Assembly: GCA_029448655.1 (NCBI GenBank)
Contig: JACCLO010000034.1
Location: 62,001 to 126,000 of the forward strand
Reading direction: 5' to 3'
Origin: Wolfiporia cocos
Taxonomy: Eukaryota; Basidiomycota; Agaricomycetes; Polyporales; Phaeolaceae
Length of the DNA: 64,000 nt
Under the pieces are notes generated by a model. The model had not been told where the DNA came from and made no database searches. It saw only the letters and a program-made list of their open reading frames with translations. How positions within the stretch are numbered: the stretch's first letter is position 1; every line of letters begins with the position of its first letter. The position numbers and the translations under genes are program-made. Positions 30,264-42,568 of this stretch are shown piece by piece.

Positions 30264-31522
30264 GGGAGGGGCTGCTGATCTACTGGTGTCTGCTGCCTGA
30301 GAATTGGCACCTGACTCAGGGGGATTCTAACAGTACTCCTCCCTCATCGTGGTGCAAGAGGAAAGGGTCTGCATGCAACTATACGTTGAGTCTCACACTG
30401 CATGGGCAAGCACGCGGAGATGACGCTGACAGCTCTTCCATGGCCGTTGAGGACTCTGGTGCGACGGATGTGTCGGCCGAGCGGACGGGTGCGGACCAAG
30501 TCAAACGCATCATTATCAAGGAGCAGTATTGCTAGACTGTCATGAGCATGTCACGACCATGTGCCATAATAGCTTAAGTACTGAGACCCACCGATGCCAA
30601 CAGAGTTGGCATTGTGCCCTTTTGGTGCAATGGTTATTGCATTACGGCTGGAGAATTGTATTGGGTCCACACCAGCACGTGATATAGACCAAATGCATCA
30701 ATGAAATCGTTCACTACATCAAGATCAATGCCTACCTCGAGAAGCACAATATCCCCCACTATGCTTTGGCTAAGATGCTGTACGGCGAGGACCTGGGGGA
30801 GACGTCCATTTTCCACGTCACCATATCTGCAACAGCCAAGTATATTAAGAATGGACCGCAGAATGAGCGAAGCCACATGCAAATCGTTCTCGACATTGTC
30901 AGAGAGCCAACATATCCATACAATATATGAGGAATCATCAACCTGTGGTGACCCGTTAAAACCATGCTTAGAGACATGTGAGCTGGGGTCATGCAATCCA
31001 TACCGCTGACCACTGTGGCATATTGCTCGAGATTGTATTTGCATCGTGATACACAAGTTGCAATCATATGACTGCTCGGATCTCAAGCCGGTGTATACCG
31101 CCTTTCGATGCAGCACACAGCGTCAGATTTCAATGTGCAATATTACAATCTGGCCTTGCAGCTTGTTGCACCATCGAACATCTGCAAGTGTTGCTGCCCA
31201 TATAATCACGACAAAGGTACATAATTCAAAACAGGTGCAAGGGAGTCATACATGTCTAATGCAAAAAAAGGAAAGCACGGACCACCGCCAGTGTCTGGAT
31301 TTAATTTAACTGGGCTGTGGCTGATCTGATGCCTCCGTATGCGACTTCAGACTGTCTGCATGGTGTCCAGCGCGCAACAATGCATCGCTTGCAAATCACC
31401 GAAACCATGATCAGCCGTAGTATTTTTGGTTGTATGCATTGCTGGTATAGTCACATCGAGAATGGAAACTACATACAAATGTAGCGAGAGAAGGAGGAGT
31501 GAAGCATTCTTTGAAACAACGA
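30264..31522. other. disrupted host or transposon gene remnants
   Basis: Right flank of element E. 30330-30535 (plus) has an open Ser/Asp-rich tail ending IIIKEQYC. 30679-30930 (plus) has a separate protein-like frame (INAYLEKHNIPHYALAKM, then SIFHVTISATAKYI) bounded by a splice-like 'atag' and a TGA. I do not recognise either. The element may have inserted into this locus, since both sides are low-copy sequence. 31000-31500 shows nothing supportable. Confidence 0.3.
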
Positions 31523-33832
31523 TCAGACATGGGTTTCTCGTGGCCACCACGAATCAAGCAGTTCGCGGTCATCCTCAGCTTCAATTGGACCACAGGGCCG
31601 ACCAGGCCAACCGATGGACTCGTTGCGCATCGCAGGGTAGAATACCTGACTGGCTTTGCCCGCCCAATCAAAGTCGACAACCTTGATCTCCGCTTTTTCT
31701 TCGTCAACGATCCGCGCCATGATATTGCTCGACCTAAGGTCGCCGTGTACGAAGCCCTTTTTCTTGAGCAATTTCAGAACATTCTCCAATGATTCCCGTA
31801 TAGCCTTACGGCACAGAGGGGTTAAATCACGTAAGAGGTCGTGTAAGCGCTTCCAATCCCCATCCAAGTGGTCCATGATGTAGGCAACAGGAGCACCTTC
31901 CAAGCAGACACACCCATGGAGGGTAGGCACGAGGCCTTCCTTCGCCAGAAGTCGATGTATGTCTTCGCCATAGGAACCGCTGACAAGCTTGACAACCACA
32001 GGTGTCTGCTCCGGCAACTTCTCCCGTGCAGAGGTCGTCGACAACGTTGCTGTGAACAGCACTCGGTTGTTGAGATCGACGACAAGAGGCTTCTTGAATG
32101 TGAGGGTCCCAGTGCTTGGTTTGTCGGCAGCGGTGTCGGCAGCGGTGTCGGCATACAGCGTGCAGGATGAGTAGATTTGAGGGGTGCCACAAGGGAATGA
32201 GGGTGGTTCAGCGGTTGATGAAGCCAGCCTGTAGGACGACATTAACCTGATCCCACAGTGGCATTATTGTGTTGGGCAACGTACTCCTTCAGCTCCTCTA
32301 CTCCTTTAGCGAGCGCATACAGCAACCGTGCGAGCTGATTCTGTCGCTCTTTGGTGACGTCTGGTAGCATACAATACATTGCACTTAGTGGTTCCACTAT
32401 GTAATCCTCTCCATCATAAAAACCGCCCTGCATGGACAGATGGGGTCCTGTGTGATAATCATAAGGGCGCCCAAGAACATGTATGTTTGGTTCAAAGTAC
32501 ATACCCAACAAGCATGGGAGAAACATTGGTGCACCCGCCTTCATGCACATCGAAGAGTTTTGACCACAATCGAGTAGTCGTGCGCCACTTGCATGTAGAC
32601 GTCATAGCCAGTTTCTGTCACAGATTTGGGACATGCCACTATTTTTCCCGTATTTTTACCTATTTATCTGGTATTTCTACAACCTTGTAGACATTTACGC
32701 TGCTAAGCGCCCGTCTACACGTACACGCAACCAAACAACACGTACACAACGCGGTATACGTCCACTTGTCATAACAACACGTACATAACACGCTTGTACG
32801 CGTCAATGACTCAGCGGACTAACCTCCGGTGTCACGCGCCTTACTCATATCCCGATACCGGGCTATGTCAGTACAATTGGATAAGCGGCCCGCTCGTTAT
32901 CACATGCCAATGACCTTACGATTACTCATATCCCGATCCCGGAATATAATAATCACATGCATGGCTTACTAACGTAGCTACAGCCACTTCCACAACATGG
33001 ACCTACGGTCCAAACAAACGATCTTACTGGTGCGGCCATTACCGGCGCACATGGTCTATGGTAGTTTACGACTAAACCATATTAGTTATGTCTGCGCACA
33101 GACCACCTTCATGTTTGGCTCCCTTACCGGTAACCAAACAAAACATGTATATAAGTAGGGCTATCACTGCGGATAAGCCTTAGATTTGTTCTCTGCATTC
33201 GCACAGTTACATACCATCTCTGCTTGCGCCCACTAGCCTCCTCACCAACCTTCTGCAACATCTTCAAGTCGTCTATAAGGTTATAGTGTGAGTCCCACAG
33301 TCTAGTCTGTGTCAGTTTCGCCCGCCTCACGCTTGTCCTCACGCAGGCAAACTGGGAAGATCTCCTCCTCGTCCATGAACAACGTTGCATCCGGTTTGCA
33401 TACGGCACGGTCGAGTTTGGGAAAAAATTTGTGGTTGAGCCTAAAGTTAGGGAGCAGTCCTTGAACACATTCGTTAAATTTCGCTGTGCGTGCGTTCTCA
33501 TCGTCGAACGGGTTTCCCATCTCGTTGCACAATAAGGCGGCAGCACGGATGGAGGCAACCGCGATAGGGTCATCGGTGGCTGAAGAAAGGTCTGTGCCAA
33601 GTCGAATTCGGAAAAGACGAAAGACATCGTGGAGCGTGCATATCGGCACACCGCTCTTTTCAACGGGACGCATACATAAGATGGCTGCGCGGGTTCTTTG
33701 TACGTCTGCCCACACGTCCGTCTTGGCAAATTCTGATGGTGCAGGGAGGGAGTTGAGCAGTACCCTGAAATAAAAGGCAAGGTTCGCATATTGTGTATTC
33801 AAATCATTCAGTTGTAACTCTTTTGAGTGCAT
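31523..33832 (-). pseudogene. Fungal orphan protein-kinase-like gene, split by a solo LTR
   Basis: Minus strand. The N-terminal region (33832-33314, from an ATG, MHSKELQLNDL) continues after the LTR (33313-32616) and one duplication copy with in-frame GYDVYMQVAHDYSIVV, then needs a one-base shift to reach the frame containing APMFLPCLLG and GGFYDGEDYIVEPL (32550-32244). A further shift at 32242 leads to the kinase domain (32242-31523) with PVVVKL (ATP-binding Lys), HGDLRSSN (catalytic loop) and VVDFDWAG (metal-binding DFD). This resembles the fungal kinase family with a unique N-terminal region. The insertion and frameshifts make it a pseudogene in this genome. Introns could account for one shift, but no clear splice sites were found. 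Confidence 0.7.
32616..33313 (+). repeat. Solo LTR (698 bp) of the element C family
   Basis: TGTCACAG...TCTGTGTCA with perfect 5-bp duplication gtttc (32611-32615, 33314-33318). TATATAAG at 33148-33155 and the self-primer sequence AGATTTGTTCT at 33182-33192, as in the element C LTR. Confidence 0.93.
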
Positions 33833-33850
33833 GTCAGCTTGGGACTAGGG

Positions 33851-34150
33851 ACGTCAGGAATAGATAGCAAGCCTACTTGCCATATCTGGGTAATCATCTG
33901 GGATGTTGATATGTACTTCCAAGTACTGCATTTCACCCAACTCCTTCTCTCCAGGAGCAGAAGCTGCACTGACCACAAGTCCCATAATACTCATAGCGAG
34001 CTTAGCACCAACTGTACCAAGACCCTCCTCCTGCAGAAGCGGCAATATCTCTTTTTTTACATGTTCAATCAAGCGGTTGACCTTTTTGGCTGCCTCCTCG
34101 ACTAAGCTCTTTAGAGTTTTGTATTGAGGACGCGGCTTCTTGCGTGGTGA
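33851..34150 (-). CDS. hypothetical protein fragment
   Basis: Minus strand. A protein-like frame includes HVKKEILPLLQEEGLG, an Ala/Gly/Ser-rich hydrophobic stretch (AMSIMGLVVSAASA) and IPDDYPDMASRLAIYS before the stop, preceded in frame by a Lys-rich helical stretch. It lies directly upstream of the kinase pseudogene with little spacing and might be its N-terminal extension or a separate gene. No domain recognised. Confidence 0.35.
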
Positions 34151-34429
34151 TGATGGGGTGTCACTGGGACGTTTTCAAACCCGATGACATGACACCGTGC
34201 TTGGGCTTGGGAGGGGGAGGGCTGTGGTGGTGGCAGTCAATAGGAGAGATGCGAGTCTACCTATCAGTAAGCAAGAGTCACCACGCTGCACTGGACGGCA
34301 ACCAGTGCTCCGGTGACCATATATGCATGGTGTCCAGGGTCCCATGCTGACAAACCAGTGTGCCGACTCGCGGCATCGGTGGCGCTGGGCGTTTACGATC
34401 CATATTAATCCCTTCCAATTCACGGCAAG

Positions 34430-35440
34430 CTAGTACGCGATCACGAAGTCGACTCTCACTCGCACTCAGAGTGAGAAGTCCGTTCATCTCGCGATCCCCG
34501 TCACCCAAATGCATCTGCACTAGCGAGGCACTTGTTCGCAAGGCACAGTGAGACACCACGCCCGTTCATCTCGCAATGATCGTCTAGGCTCGTGAACCCT
34601 TCGTGAATGGTGCACCTAGCAAGTCCCCTTCACGCTTTCATGTGTGCTGCGCACAGGCACCATTCTGATGCAGTTCCAGCCCACATAATGGCGGAGGTCG
34701 ATAGCAAATCGGCTCACCAATGCGTGCTTTGATGCGTGCACAGCTGTGCTCATAGCCGATTTTATTGAGAAGTAAACCTAATCTTTCCGTGCCAAGAGAC
34801 CCGCCGCAATGCCGTGAAACAATGTCTCAGGCTGTCGCCGTCATTGGATATAAACTTATGTTACGGGTGTCAGAGAGCGTGTTCGGCAATGATGGAAGAA
34901 GTAACCATTCAACGAGAGTGTGGAAAATGGAAGATAGTGTGGCGCGCGGGATGGGAAGAGAAGGGTGCCACACCGGCGAGGAGTGGCCGCGCCCCAAACA
35001 GTGGTCGAGATGAGCCCGATGGATGCATAACACAAGGTGCTCTGTATCGAGACGGTATGAACAAAGGAAGCTGGGTAGCGAGGTGTCACGGCGAATACTT
35101 TAGCTTCCTCATGCTGCGTTGGAATGCTAGGTGGTTTTGCACGGGGTTATTGGCATACCATTGTTAGAACAACAAGTTATTTGAGTATCGAATGCCGGAT
35201 GACGGTAGTTAGGTGAGAGTTACATGCATTGCACATATCACCTTCCGCTTGCAATGGTCATGTAACTAACACTATCCCTTCTGAGGCGTGCGTGGACCGA
35301 TCGCTTGTATACAGCTGTGTCTTGTTTCCTGTTTCATGCTACAGCTGCATGTGATGATCAACATGCAATGATTTGTACTAGAGCGTTTGTGATATCGAGC
35401 GAACTCACCGCGTTCTCTACTATAACATGGTTGTATTCCT
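34430..35440. other. no gene recognised
   Basis: Only short, compositionally unremarkable open frames on both strands. Confidence 0.35.
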
Positions 35441-35441
35441 T

Positions 35442-35648
35442 TCACTGTCTCAGGCTCGCGGGAATTTCCACTAGGACCACCGGCATCCTTCCAACGAGTG
35501 TTGTACGATCGATGCTCTTTATCGTCTCTTCTATTTTGCAGCATATCCCTTCATTTGCGCGAAGCAACTCTTCCAAACTGTCAATGACAGCACGCCCAGA
35601 GGACGCATATTCGGCCTCGAGGTCGATAAGGCGGTGAAGTGGCGACAC
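35442..35648 (-). CDS. hypothetical helical protein exon
   Basis: Minus strand, 68 codons from an ATG. Helical composition (DLEAEYASSGRAVIDSLEEL, then an EETIKSID segment) suggests a coiled coil. Bounded by splice-like sequence on the 3' side. Probably one exon of a gene extending towards 36.1 kb; no homology recognised. Confidence 0.35.
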   Translation of the reverse strand: MSPLHRLIDLEAEYASSGRAVIDSLEELLRANEGICCKIEETIKSIDRTTLVGRMPVVLVEIPASLRQ

Positions 35649-36505
35649 TGCAGTGGCCGTTCACAGGGATCAGCAGGTCCGCAAGAATGCGAAGTATGTA
35701 TGGGCAGTCAGCACACACCTATCCGCACGCATGTGCATAGGATCCTGCGCTGCCTCCGGAGGATTGCACTCCGATCAATGTGCACTTCTTCACGTACGCT
35801 GTCAAAGCGATCCGTGATCTTGCCCGAAAAATAGCCTGCGAGGGTCGAGCACATACTCAGCATACCGCATATCCTTAGCAGCTTCTACGGCACCTGATGC
35901 AACTCCGCAGACCATCTTCGATGTCTTGGACATTTGCAGTGGCTTCCTTGCACCGCGAGCGGTTCCCAGCACCCGTTATATTTGTTTTTCCGGAATGAGC
36001 CACGTTCACGTCGCCCTATGAAAGGCTCGTGTTCAATATCCTGCAGCAGCAGTCCCAGTGACACTAACAACAAAAGTCAGAAGTGCGCCGTTGTATCTAT
36101 GGATAGTTGACCAGTAGCCCTCTCTCGCTTGTATGGGCTCAGCGATGTGGGCTGACTCCGAGAACCAATCTCAAAGTTCAACTCCGGCAACGGTTCGCAT
36201 TCTTCCACGACTGGCGCGAAGGTAACGGAAGGTCTAGGATGGGTCTTTCTCGTGGAGACAGAGTCTCCTGCACAATCATCGACCTCAACAACCTTGCCAA
36301 TTGGGGTAGATGTTACCTCGTCAACTCAAAATCAGTTTGCTCAAGCTTTTCCGGAGAGGGATGACGAGAGGAGCAGGAGAATGTATACGATCGGATCTTG
36401 GTGTGGTATTCGTTCCGGAGCATGAATCTGCTATGGTCGCATGTATCGCCTTGTTGGCAACTTCGGAGATGTCTGACATAGGAATCTTCAGCGGTGGCTG
36501 GCTCC

Positions 36506-37969
36506 TCAGGCAGAGGCCCTGTATGAAACATTACCAGATCCCGTCAAGAGGCTTTCAGATTGCGGATGATGACATAGACTCTTGGACAGAGATGGCATCC
36601 CAAAGTATTCAGTGTAGGCTGTATGTTTCTTCATGGTGAACACCAGGAACTCGCTCGTACTGTTGTCTACAGTCGCAGATCTGTGTAGGGGCTTCAGAAG
36701 TGAGGTTGGCCCATGCGCAATCTTTCTCTTTTGCTTGTGGACTGTTTTAGTATTAGACGTATGGCGTAGAAGTGTCACGGTACACGCGCTTAGCAATGTT
36801 GGTAGAACCGGACAAGTGGGTGAGCTTTCTCTTGCAAGGCAGGGTTCGACATTTCGACCCTCTGTAGTCCACGACCATGATATGGCTTTCTCATCAATCA
36901 CGAGAACGCAAGAGAACAAACATACCCTTTTGTCCGTTGTCGAAGCACTGGCTGCGAGAGCAGGGACCACATGCTTTGCGTGTGTCTTGATTTTTACTTC
37001 CGATTGATTTTCCTTAGTCTCTTCGACAGGTTCGTCCTCGACGAACGTGTCAGATAGCTCATGCCTGTCACATAACGGATCGTCGTCCGAGGCTCCCTGG
37101 TAGATGATAGGGCCCGGCGGAGACGGTTTTGTCTTCCAGAGCTTTGCTTTATGAGGTCTACCTTTGGTCGTGCTCGACTGAGGGGCTTTGCTTTCCAGGG
37201 CAGGCTTATTGTCGGCCTTCTTGCGACGAGCAAACAAAGCTGTGAGAGGAGACAACGTGTTCCGAGTAGACGAAAATGGATCGGATTCGGGTAGAGCACC
37301 ATAGTCAATCATGTGGGAGCATGAGGTAGGAGAACATATTTTCTCCTTTTCGCCGTGATATCTGTTGGTTGCCCTAGTCGCCGCTGTAGAACGAGGCTGA
37401 AGCACCTGAGATTCCGTGCGCTCTGGAGGATCTGGTGTGCAAAGAGCGCTACGACCTGTCGGGGAAGTCTTGGATCGTTTATTGGCAACAGCGTCCTCTG
37501 CCAGCTTATCTGAGTTAGGACCGTCTTCGCTGCACTCAGTAGAATCTCGCTTTCTCTTGTAGGCCTTGGCGGCAACAGAGTTATTGGTCGACTTGCGGGT
37601 TTTCCCGGCAAGTCGGGATTCGGACGATTTGGCTGACCTAGTGGAGATTACTCTAGGGCCTTCCGACCGTTGCCTACGTTGAGGCGGGGCCAGCAGAACC
37701 GAGTCGACGTCAGATGGATCACATAGTTCCTCATCGCTTGCGCCAAAGGCTTCTCTTCGGACATTTTTCGAACGCATATGGGGCGTAGATTTCATAGACT
37801 GACGTTCGTCGATAGCAGAAGATCTCGAACTAGTCGCGTTATCAAGGTCTGATCCGCAGCTGAGTTCGTCACTGCTTTGGTTGGTATTGTAGACTAGCGG
37901 AAAGTTGACAGTGTTGATGAGCGCGGATGCTATGGATTGTGTGATACTCACATTGTTGGACTTTCTCAA
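36506..37969 (-). CDS. hypothetical basic, Ser-rich (probably nuclear) protein
   Basis: Long minus-strand frame, 487 codons. Residues about 30-330 are disordered-looking, rich in Ser, Lys, Arg, Asp and Pro, with clusters such as KAYKRKRDS and NKRSKTSP that resemble nuclear localisation signals and SDDD/SDEEL acidic patches that resemble CK2 sites. The last 150 codons look less protein-like and may be read-through past an unrecognised intron or terminator. The frame may connect by introns to exons near 38.1-39.8 kb on the same strand. No catalytic domain seen, so no function is offered. Confidence 0.45.
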   Translation of the reverse strand: MRKSNNVSITQSIASALINTVNFPLVYNTNQSSDELSCGSDLDNATSSRSSAIDERQSMKSTPHMRSKNVRREAFGASDEELCDPSDVDSVLLAPPQRRQRSEGPRVISTRSAKSSESRLAGKTRKSTNNSVAAKAYKRKRDSTECSEDGPNSDKLAEDAVANKRSKTSPTGRSALCTPDPPERTESQVLQPRSTAATRATNRYHGEKEKICSPTSCSHMIDYGALPESDPFSSTRNTLSPLTALFARRKKADNKPALESKAPQSSTTKGRPHKAKLWKTKPSPPGPIIYQGASDDDPLCDRHELSDTFVEDEPVEETKENQSEVKIKTHAKHVVPALAASASTTDKRVCLFSCVLVIDEKAISWSWTTEGRNVEPCLARESSPTCPVLPTLLSACTVTLLRHTSNTKTVHKQKRKIAHGPTSLLKPLHRSATVDNSTSEFLVFTMKKHTAYTEYFGMPSLSKSLCHHPQSESLLTGSGNVSYRASA

Positions 37970-38118
37970 TCCTCTAGTGAGTGGAGATCAGTCATGGAAG
38001 AATGCGATCAATTTAGCGCACCTCGGATTGGCTTAGTTGTTTCATCGGCTTGCCCTGGGTGTCAAAATCTAAAACCAGTGGCGACGTCGCTAGTGATAGC
38101 TTCGGTGGGAGTATCTCT

Positions 38119-39819
38119 CTATACTTCTGTCCCTGCATTACGATACCGTGTCAGCACTCGCAAACCAGATAGAAAGTATAAGCTACGCTTTCTTACTTGA
38201 CCTCTGTCGCGCAACGCATTTGCGAATCTGTCCAGATCGCCGCTCGTAAGAGTAAACGTTACAACTGGGCCGCTTTCGTCTATGCCAGAGGTTATCGGTT
38301 CTCCTCCGAGAATAGGAGGACTGCACATGACAATTTGCACCTGCGCGCCGACCCTCTCCTCGCCAGAACGCTCGCGCAGGATATCTATTTTGTGTATGGA
38401 AGTGTATGAGATTGTCAGGGATTCATATTGGTTATCCTGTATCGATGTATGAACATATAATCAGCTCGCCGTATGACGGACATCGAATAAGGTCAAAAGG
38501 CACACTTCTATGAGCATGTTCACGAGTATTGCCTTGGGATCGACATATAGCCTATCGCATCGTTGTGTTTGCCCACAGGCACAGACTTCTTCTATCGCAA
38601 AAGGCTGCGGGCTATATGGCGCCGGTCAGCGTGATAATACGGCAGCTTAAGTTACTCACAAAGTCCGGTCGCCAGCAGCCAGTGCTTCGGCAATCTTCCG
38701 TGAGGTCACGTCCCAGTCCTCCGAGGGCACGTTCTCAAGCAGCCCCGTGACCTTTTTGTCCGATGCTGGTGGTTTCCGGGGGAGACGACTTGCTGAACAC
38801 AGACTGGATGAATGCAGTACGGTTTGCGCGACCGGAGGCAGCCCCCTTCGTTGAAGGCAATAGACGCGCAAATAGCGTCAACAAGCTCTCCAGAGGAAGG
38901 AAATCTGGATCATGGTATCGGAATCTGACATGACGCTGCTTCGAGAGAGCTTACCTTTGGTGCGCCAGATGGTGGCTCCGAGGCGACGACTACGCACAAG
39001 AAATGGTATGCGGCATAGTAAGGTAAAATGGAATCAGGCTCACCCTCCAAGGATTTGGTCGTCACGAAGCGTGTGTTGATTGGCGTGATGCATCGCAGCA
39101 GAATCGGCGAGAAGAGTATATGCCTGGTAATGTCGAAATGAGTGTAAGTTTGGCGCATAAATAAAGGTGTAAGAGACCGTACAGTGCATCGTAAACCAGT
39201 ACTTATCATCGGAGCAGTTGGTGAGAAACATATGTCGCATAGATTGGGAAAAAGCGTGGCTGCTATGACGTCCTTTGCTTTGCTACTTTTGCCTTTGTCT
39301 AGCGCACCCATGAGCCCATCTGAAGAAGGGAATGGGGATGGAGATTACCGTTTTCACTTTCATCGAGAAAATCCTGGACATAGTCAGCTTCCCGGACAAA
39401 GCGTAAACATCGAACTAAAGCATACGAGAACACCGGACAAGAGAGAGTTGAGCACTCCTTCCCATAACCCCTGTTGCTCATTCTGCTGCTTTCTAAGAGT
39501 TGGGAGAACCTTCTCGTGATAGACCTTGTAGAAAATCGCGGCAGCGGCTTCAAGGGCAGGCTGCGGAAAAGCAGAGTATATGGGAAGAAGGGGCCTGCGC
39601 AGACACTGAGATAACACTTTGGATGCTTGCTCGGATATCGTGGATAAATTCTATATGATGATGAACAGACATCCACTGAGCCCCAAATAGCTGCCTTACG
39701 AGTAAGACGAGGTGGGAGGACACCTTCTCGAGGGCCTCTGCTAGACTTTTGCTATTCTTGGCGCGAGATTTTGAGATAGTCTGCTGCAGCAATTTGAAAG
39801 GAGAATCGGAGGCAGACAT
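38119..39819 (-). CDS. multi-exon hypothetical protein (several exons visible)
   Basis: Minus strand. Protein-like pieces in order: MSASDSPFKLLQQTISK... (39819 to about 39617), AAAAIFYKVYHEKVLPTL (about 39560-39430), a piece with VVVASEPPSGAPK (about 39000-38920), LLENVPSEDWDVTSRKIAEA (about 38740-38660, ending at a GTGAGT-like donor), and ILRERSGEERVGAQVQIVM... GDLDRFANALRD (about 38400-38200). The spacing fits short fungal introns. It may be one gene with 36506-37969. The family is not recognised, and the exon edges are approximate. Confidence 0.4.
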
Positions 39820-40369
39820 TTCAAGTGGTGGGTGTACAAGGAGTAACTAGTATGGCTGTCAAGAACAAGGCGCGACGCGGAAACGCGTAGTGTCACATCC
39901 ATCACAAATACGTGACGCGACGCAACGCACGCGCTACTAGACATCTCTGAATTAAGACGCCGATTCGAGCCGACGTTGTCCAGAATACAAGCTTGTGCTT
40001 CTGCGGACGCTTCAAACATAGCTGGTATATGTATGGTATATGATATTTCTCATTAGCAGAAAGTAGCCACCCTTGCCGCTCGTTTGTCTTCAGGGCGAGG
40101 TATGCGATAATGGTACAAGACAAGAAAGAAGCATAACCAAAGCTGGCGTAGAGTGACAAGAATGTCCGAACAATGCATACGAGAGCCAATCACTCATACA
40201 TCTTGTCTCCGTCGGTCTCAACGCCATAGAACTGCCACATCCGATGCGCCTCCAAGTCCGGCATCCCATCCATCTTCGCGCCCACTTCTCCGTCAACCTC
40301 ATATAGCTGTTTAGTCTATAAATGAAGTCTTATGAGGCACCAAACAGCAACTAGGAAAGGAGGGAGGGG

Positions 40370-41503
40370 GGGTTGCTCACGAGACAGAGCGTAGTCTTGA
40401 TCATCGGAGGGCCAGGCGTAAATTGCTCGAAGTCGTCGTTTGACGAGTCTGCTTGATCCCTAGCGAATAAGTGCGGATGTGGTACGTGCAAATGTTCATC
40501 ACCACCCTCCGTGGCAGAATCTACTAGCATGTCGGGCGCAGCGGGATTACTTGGGACAGCGACCTGCATTGTTCGCTTGACACGTATGAGTCTTTCTTCG
40601 ATCCATCGAGTATAACTGCATCTGAAATTGCCCGTGCGACAAGATCGGTAATAGATTTCTGACCAGTGCAAAGTAGCTTAAAATAGCATGAGTACATGAT
40701 GCTGATTCTCAAAAAAGTGAGGATGCGTACAATGAGCTCGGCGCTGATCTCGCGCCTGCCAAGTGTTCGAACAACACGCTCTTCTTTGCCGTCGGAGCCT
40801 GGAGTTGTCTTACCAGCCTTGATGCTCGAAGGGTCGAGCCGGTCTCCGAGAATCGTTGTTATTTTCAGCTCTGACAGCAACGAGACGAGTGTGCAAAAGA
40901 AATCAACACAGCTGGCCCGGCACACGTAGCGATCTGCACTGGTGTGAGTGCGTCCCTGTCCTCGGCGTGAGGGGTAGTCGGCGGATCGAAGAACCCAGGG
41001 GGAAGTGGCTGCCCGTGAACGATCGTCGTGTTGGCAGTGGAGTCATACTCCGAGAACTGGTGAGGGCACCGTAGATCCTCTGCCCATAGCGACCGTAAAG
41101 CTTCGTAGCCACCCGGCAGCGCGAACTCCCCGAGGTCGATCGGACCGGCGCGAAGCATTTGATCGAAGAGGAGGTACCTGCGAAGCTGGGGCGTCGTGAA
41201 ATAGTGCCGCACCTGCTCGAAGTCTTCGAGGATGACGTCTCGATTGGCGAGGATAGTGAGCGCTTGAGCTTCGAGTGGGAGACCAATATTGCGATCAGTG
41301 TCGAAACCTATGGCCGGGGTTCGGAGGAGGATTCGATCACCCACCCACCAGCTCGTCCCATTTTCCCACACTAGTCTCCGCCAGCGTCCACACGTCCTCC
41401 TCCTCCCGGCCCTCCTCGTTCCTCCCAAGGAGCAAGCATCACGTGTCCTCTGACCCCGCCCACGGCGCGAGCGGCACCGTCCTCTTAGTATCAGCATGAA
41501 CAT
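40370..41503 (-). CDS. multi-exon hypothetical protein
   Basis: Minus strand. A possible intron ending 'ggccatag' near 41306 precedes a well-formed exon (GLPLEAQALTILANRDVI, then FEQVRHYFTTPQLRRYLLF and an LPPGFFDPP loop) to about 40930. A second exon begins near 40870 (LLSELKITTILGDRLDPS ... RREISAELIVRILTF). A third, after a possible intron, contains RWIEERLIRVKRTMQVAV and an acidic tail with HVPHPHLFARDQ to about 40400. It looks like an intact housekeeping-type gene, but I cannot name it. MSH4 is divergently oriented, with 41505-42568 between them. Confidence 0.45.
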
Positions 41504-41504
41504 A

Positions 41505-42568
41505 CGCCGCAGGCACAGTCGGGACGCCGTGCACGGTCACAGCAGCAAGTGTGGCCGGCGCCCGGCGCCCGGAGTTACCATATCAATAAATCAGCACCGA
41601 GCCGCTATGAGAGGGCAGGGATTGGAAGGGAAGGGGATGAACATGAGCGCGGTCGCGACGTCAGTCACAAACGGCGTGTGGAGGAGGCCGGTCCACCGGA
41701 CGTGCACCGCGTCTGCGACGGACGCCGGCGCGGGCGGCGCGTAGACGGCAACGTAAGGGTCGGTAGCGTCGCCAGCGTGCGGCCTGCCGCGGCCGAGTGA
41801 GTGAGGTGAGATCGGCGTGTGAAAGGGAGATGGCGCAGCTCACCGCTGTGCGTGTAGGCATGCCATTCCAGCCTACTGAAAGAGCGCAGATACGTCCTCC
41901 TCCCAGTCTGCCTGCCCGTTTGCGTCGTGTGGCGCCCGGGCGCAGGGGAAGGACGTGGAGAGGTGTATCGCGGGCAGCGTCGTGACGGTCGGCGAGACTA
42001 CGTGTGCGAGGGATGCTTCCAGGGGGTGAGTGCGAGTGCATATGAAGAGTTACTATATATGCGGGACCGATCGCGGCAAACGGGACGCAGGACACCTGAC
42101 TGCAAGGCGTAGAGCACGCGCCGTGGGCCACGGAGCGTGTCCCAGCCCGATAGCGCCGCGTGCTGCTTCGTGTTCAGCGGGACCACGTCGAGAGGAGCGA
42201 GCACCGCAACGCTGTCACCGCGGCGGGATGAAGACAAGATGGACACAGACGCAGTAATTAAGGCATAGGGCGGACGGTGTGGGCGTGATAACACATGTAA
42301 CTAACTTTCACAATCCTGTACGTCCTCCCGTTGCTCGAGTCTCGTATTGTATTCGTTTCAGACCTGCCCTGTACGCACAATTGAGATCCCTTATTAGGAT
42401 GTCCCGAGATTCGGCACCGCTCGTCGATCGATCGCATGCGGGGACTCAAACCCGCCGTCATTTGTCGTCGCCCTCGGTCTCGCGCCTTTTCCTTTTCGCT
42501 GGATCGCTACGCTCGTCCCATATTTTCCTGGCTTTGCACGCCCTGCCTCATCCCACCCCGCTACGGCG
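41505..42568. promoter_or_regulatory. GC-rich divergent intergenic region before MSH4
   Basis: Between a minus-strand gene and plus-strand MSH4. Open frames exist on both strands but have Arg/Pro-rich composition typical of GC-rich non-coding DNA. It could hold a bidirectional promoter (inference); no specific site is called. Confidence 0.3.

Noticed and set aside
30634..31116. 160-codon minus-strand frame
   Set aside because: Antisense to a more protein-like plus-strand frame at 30679-30930.
41661..42131. 156-codon minus-strand frame upstream of MSH4
   Set aside because: Arg/Ala/Pro-rich composition typical of GC-rich non-coding DNA; several overlapping frames are equally open.
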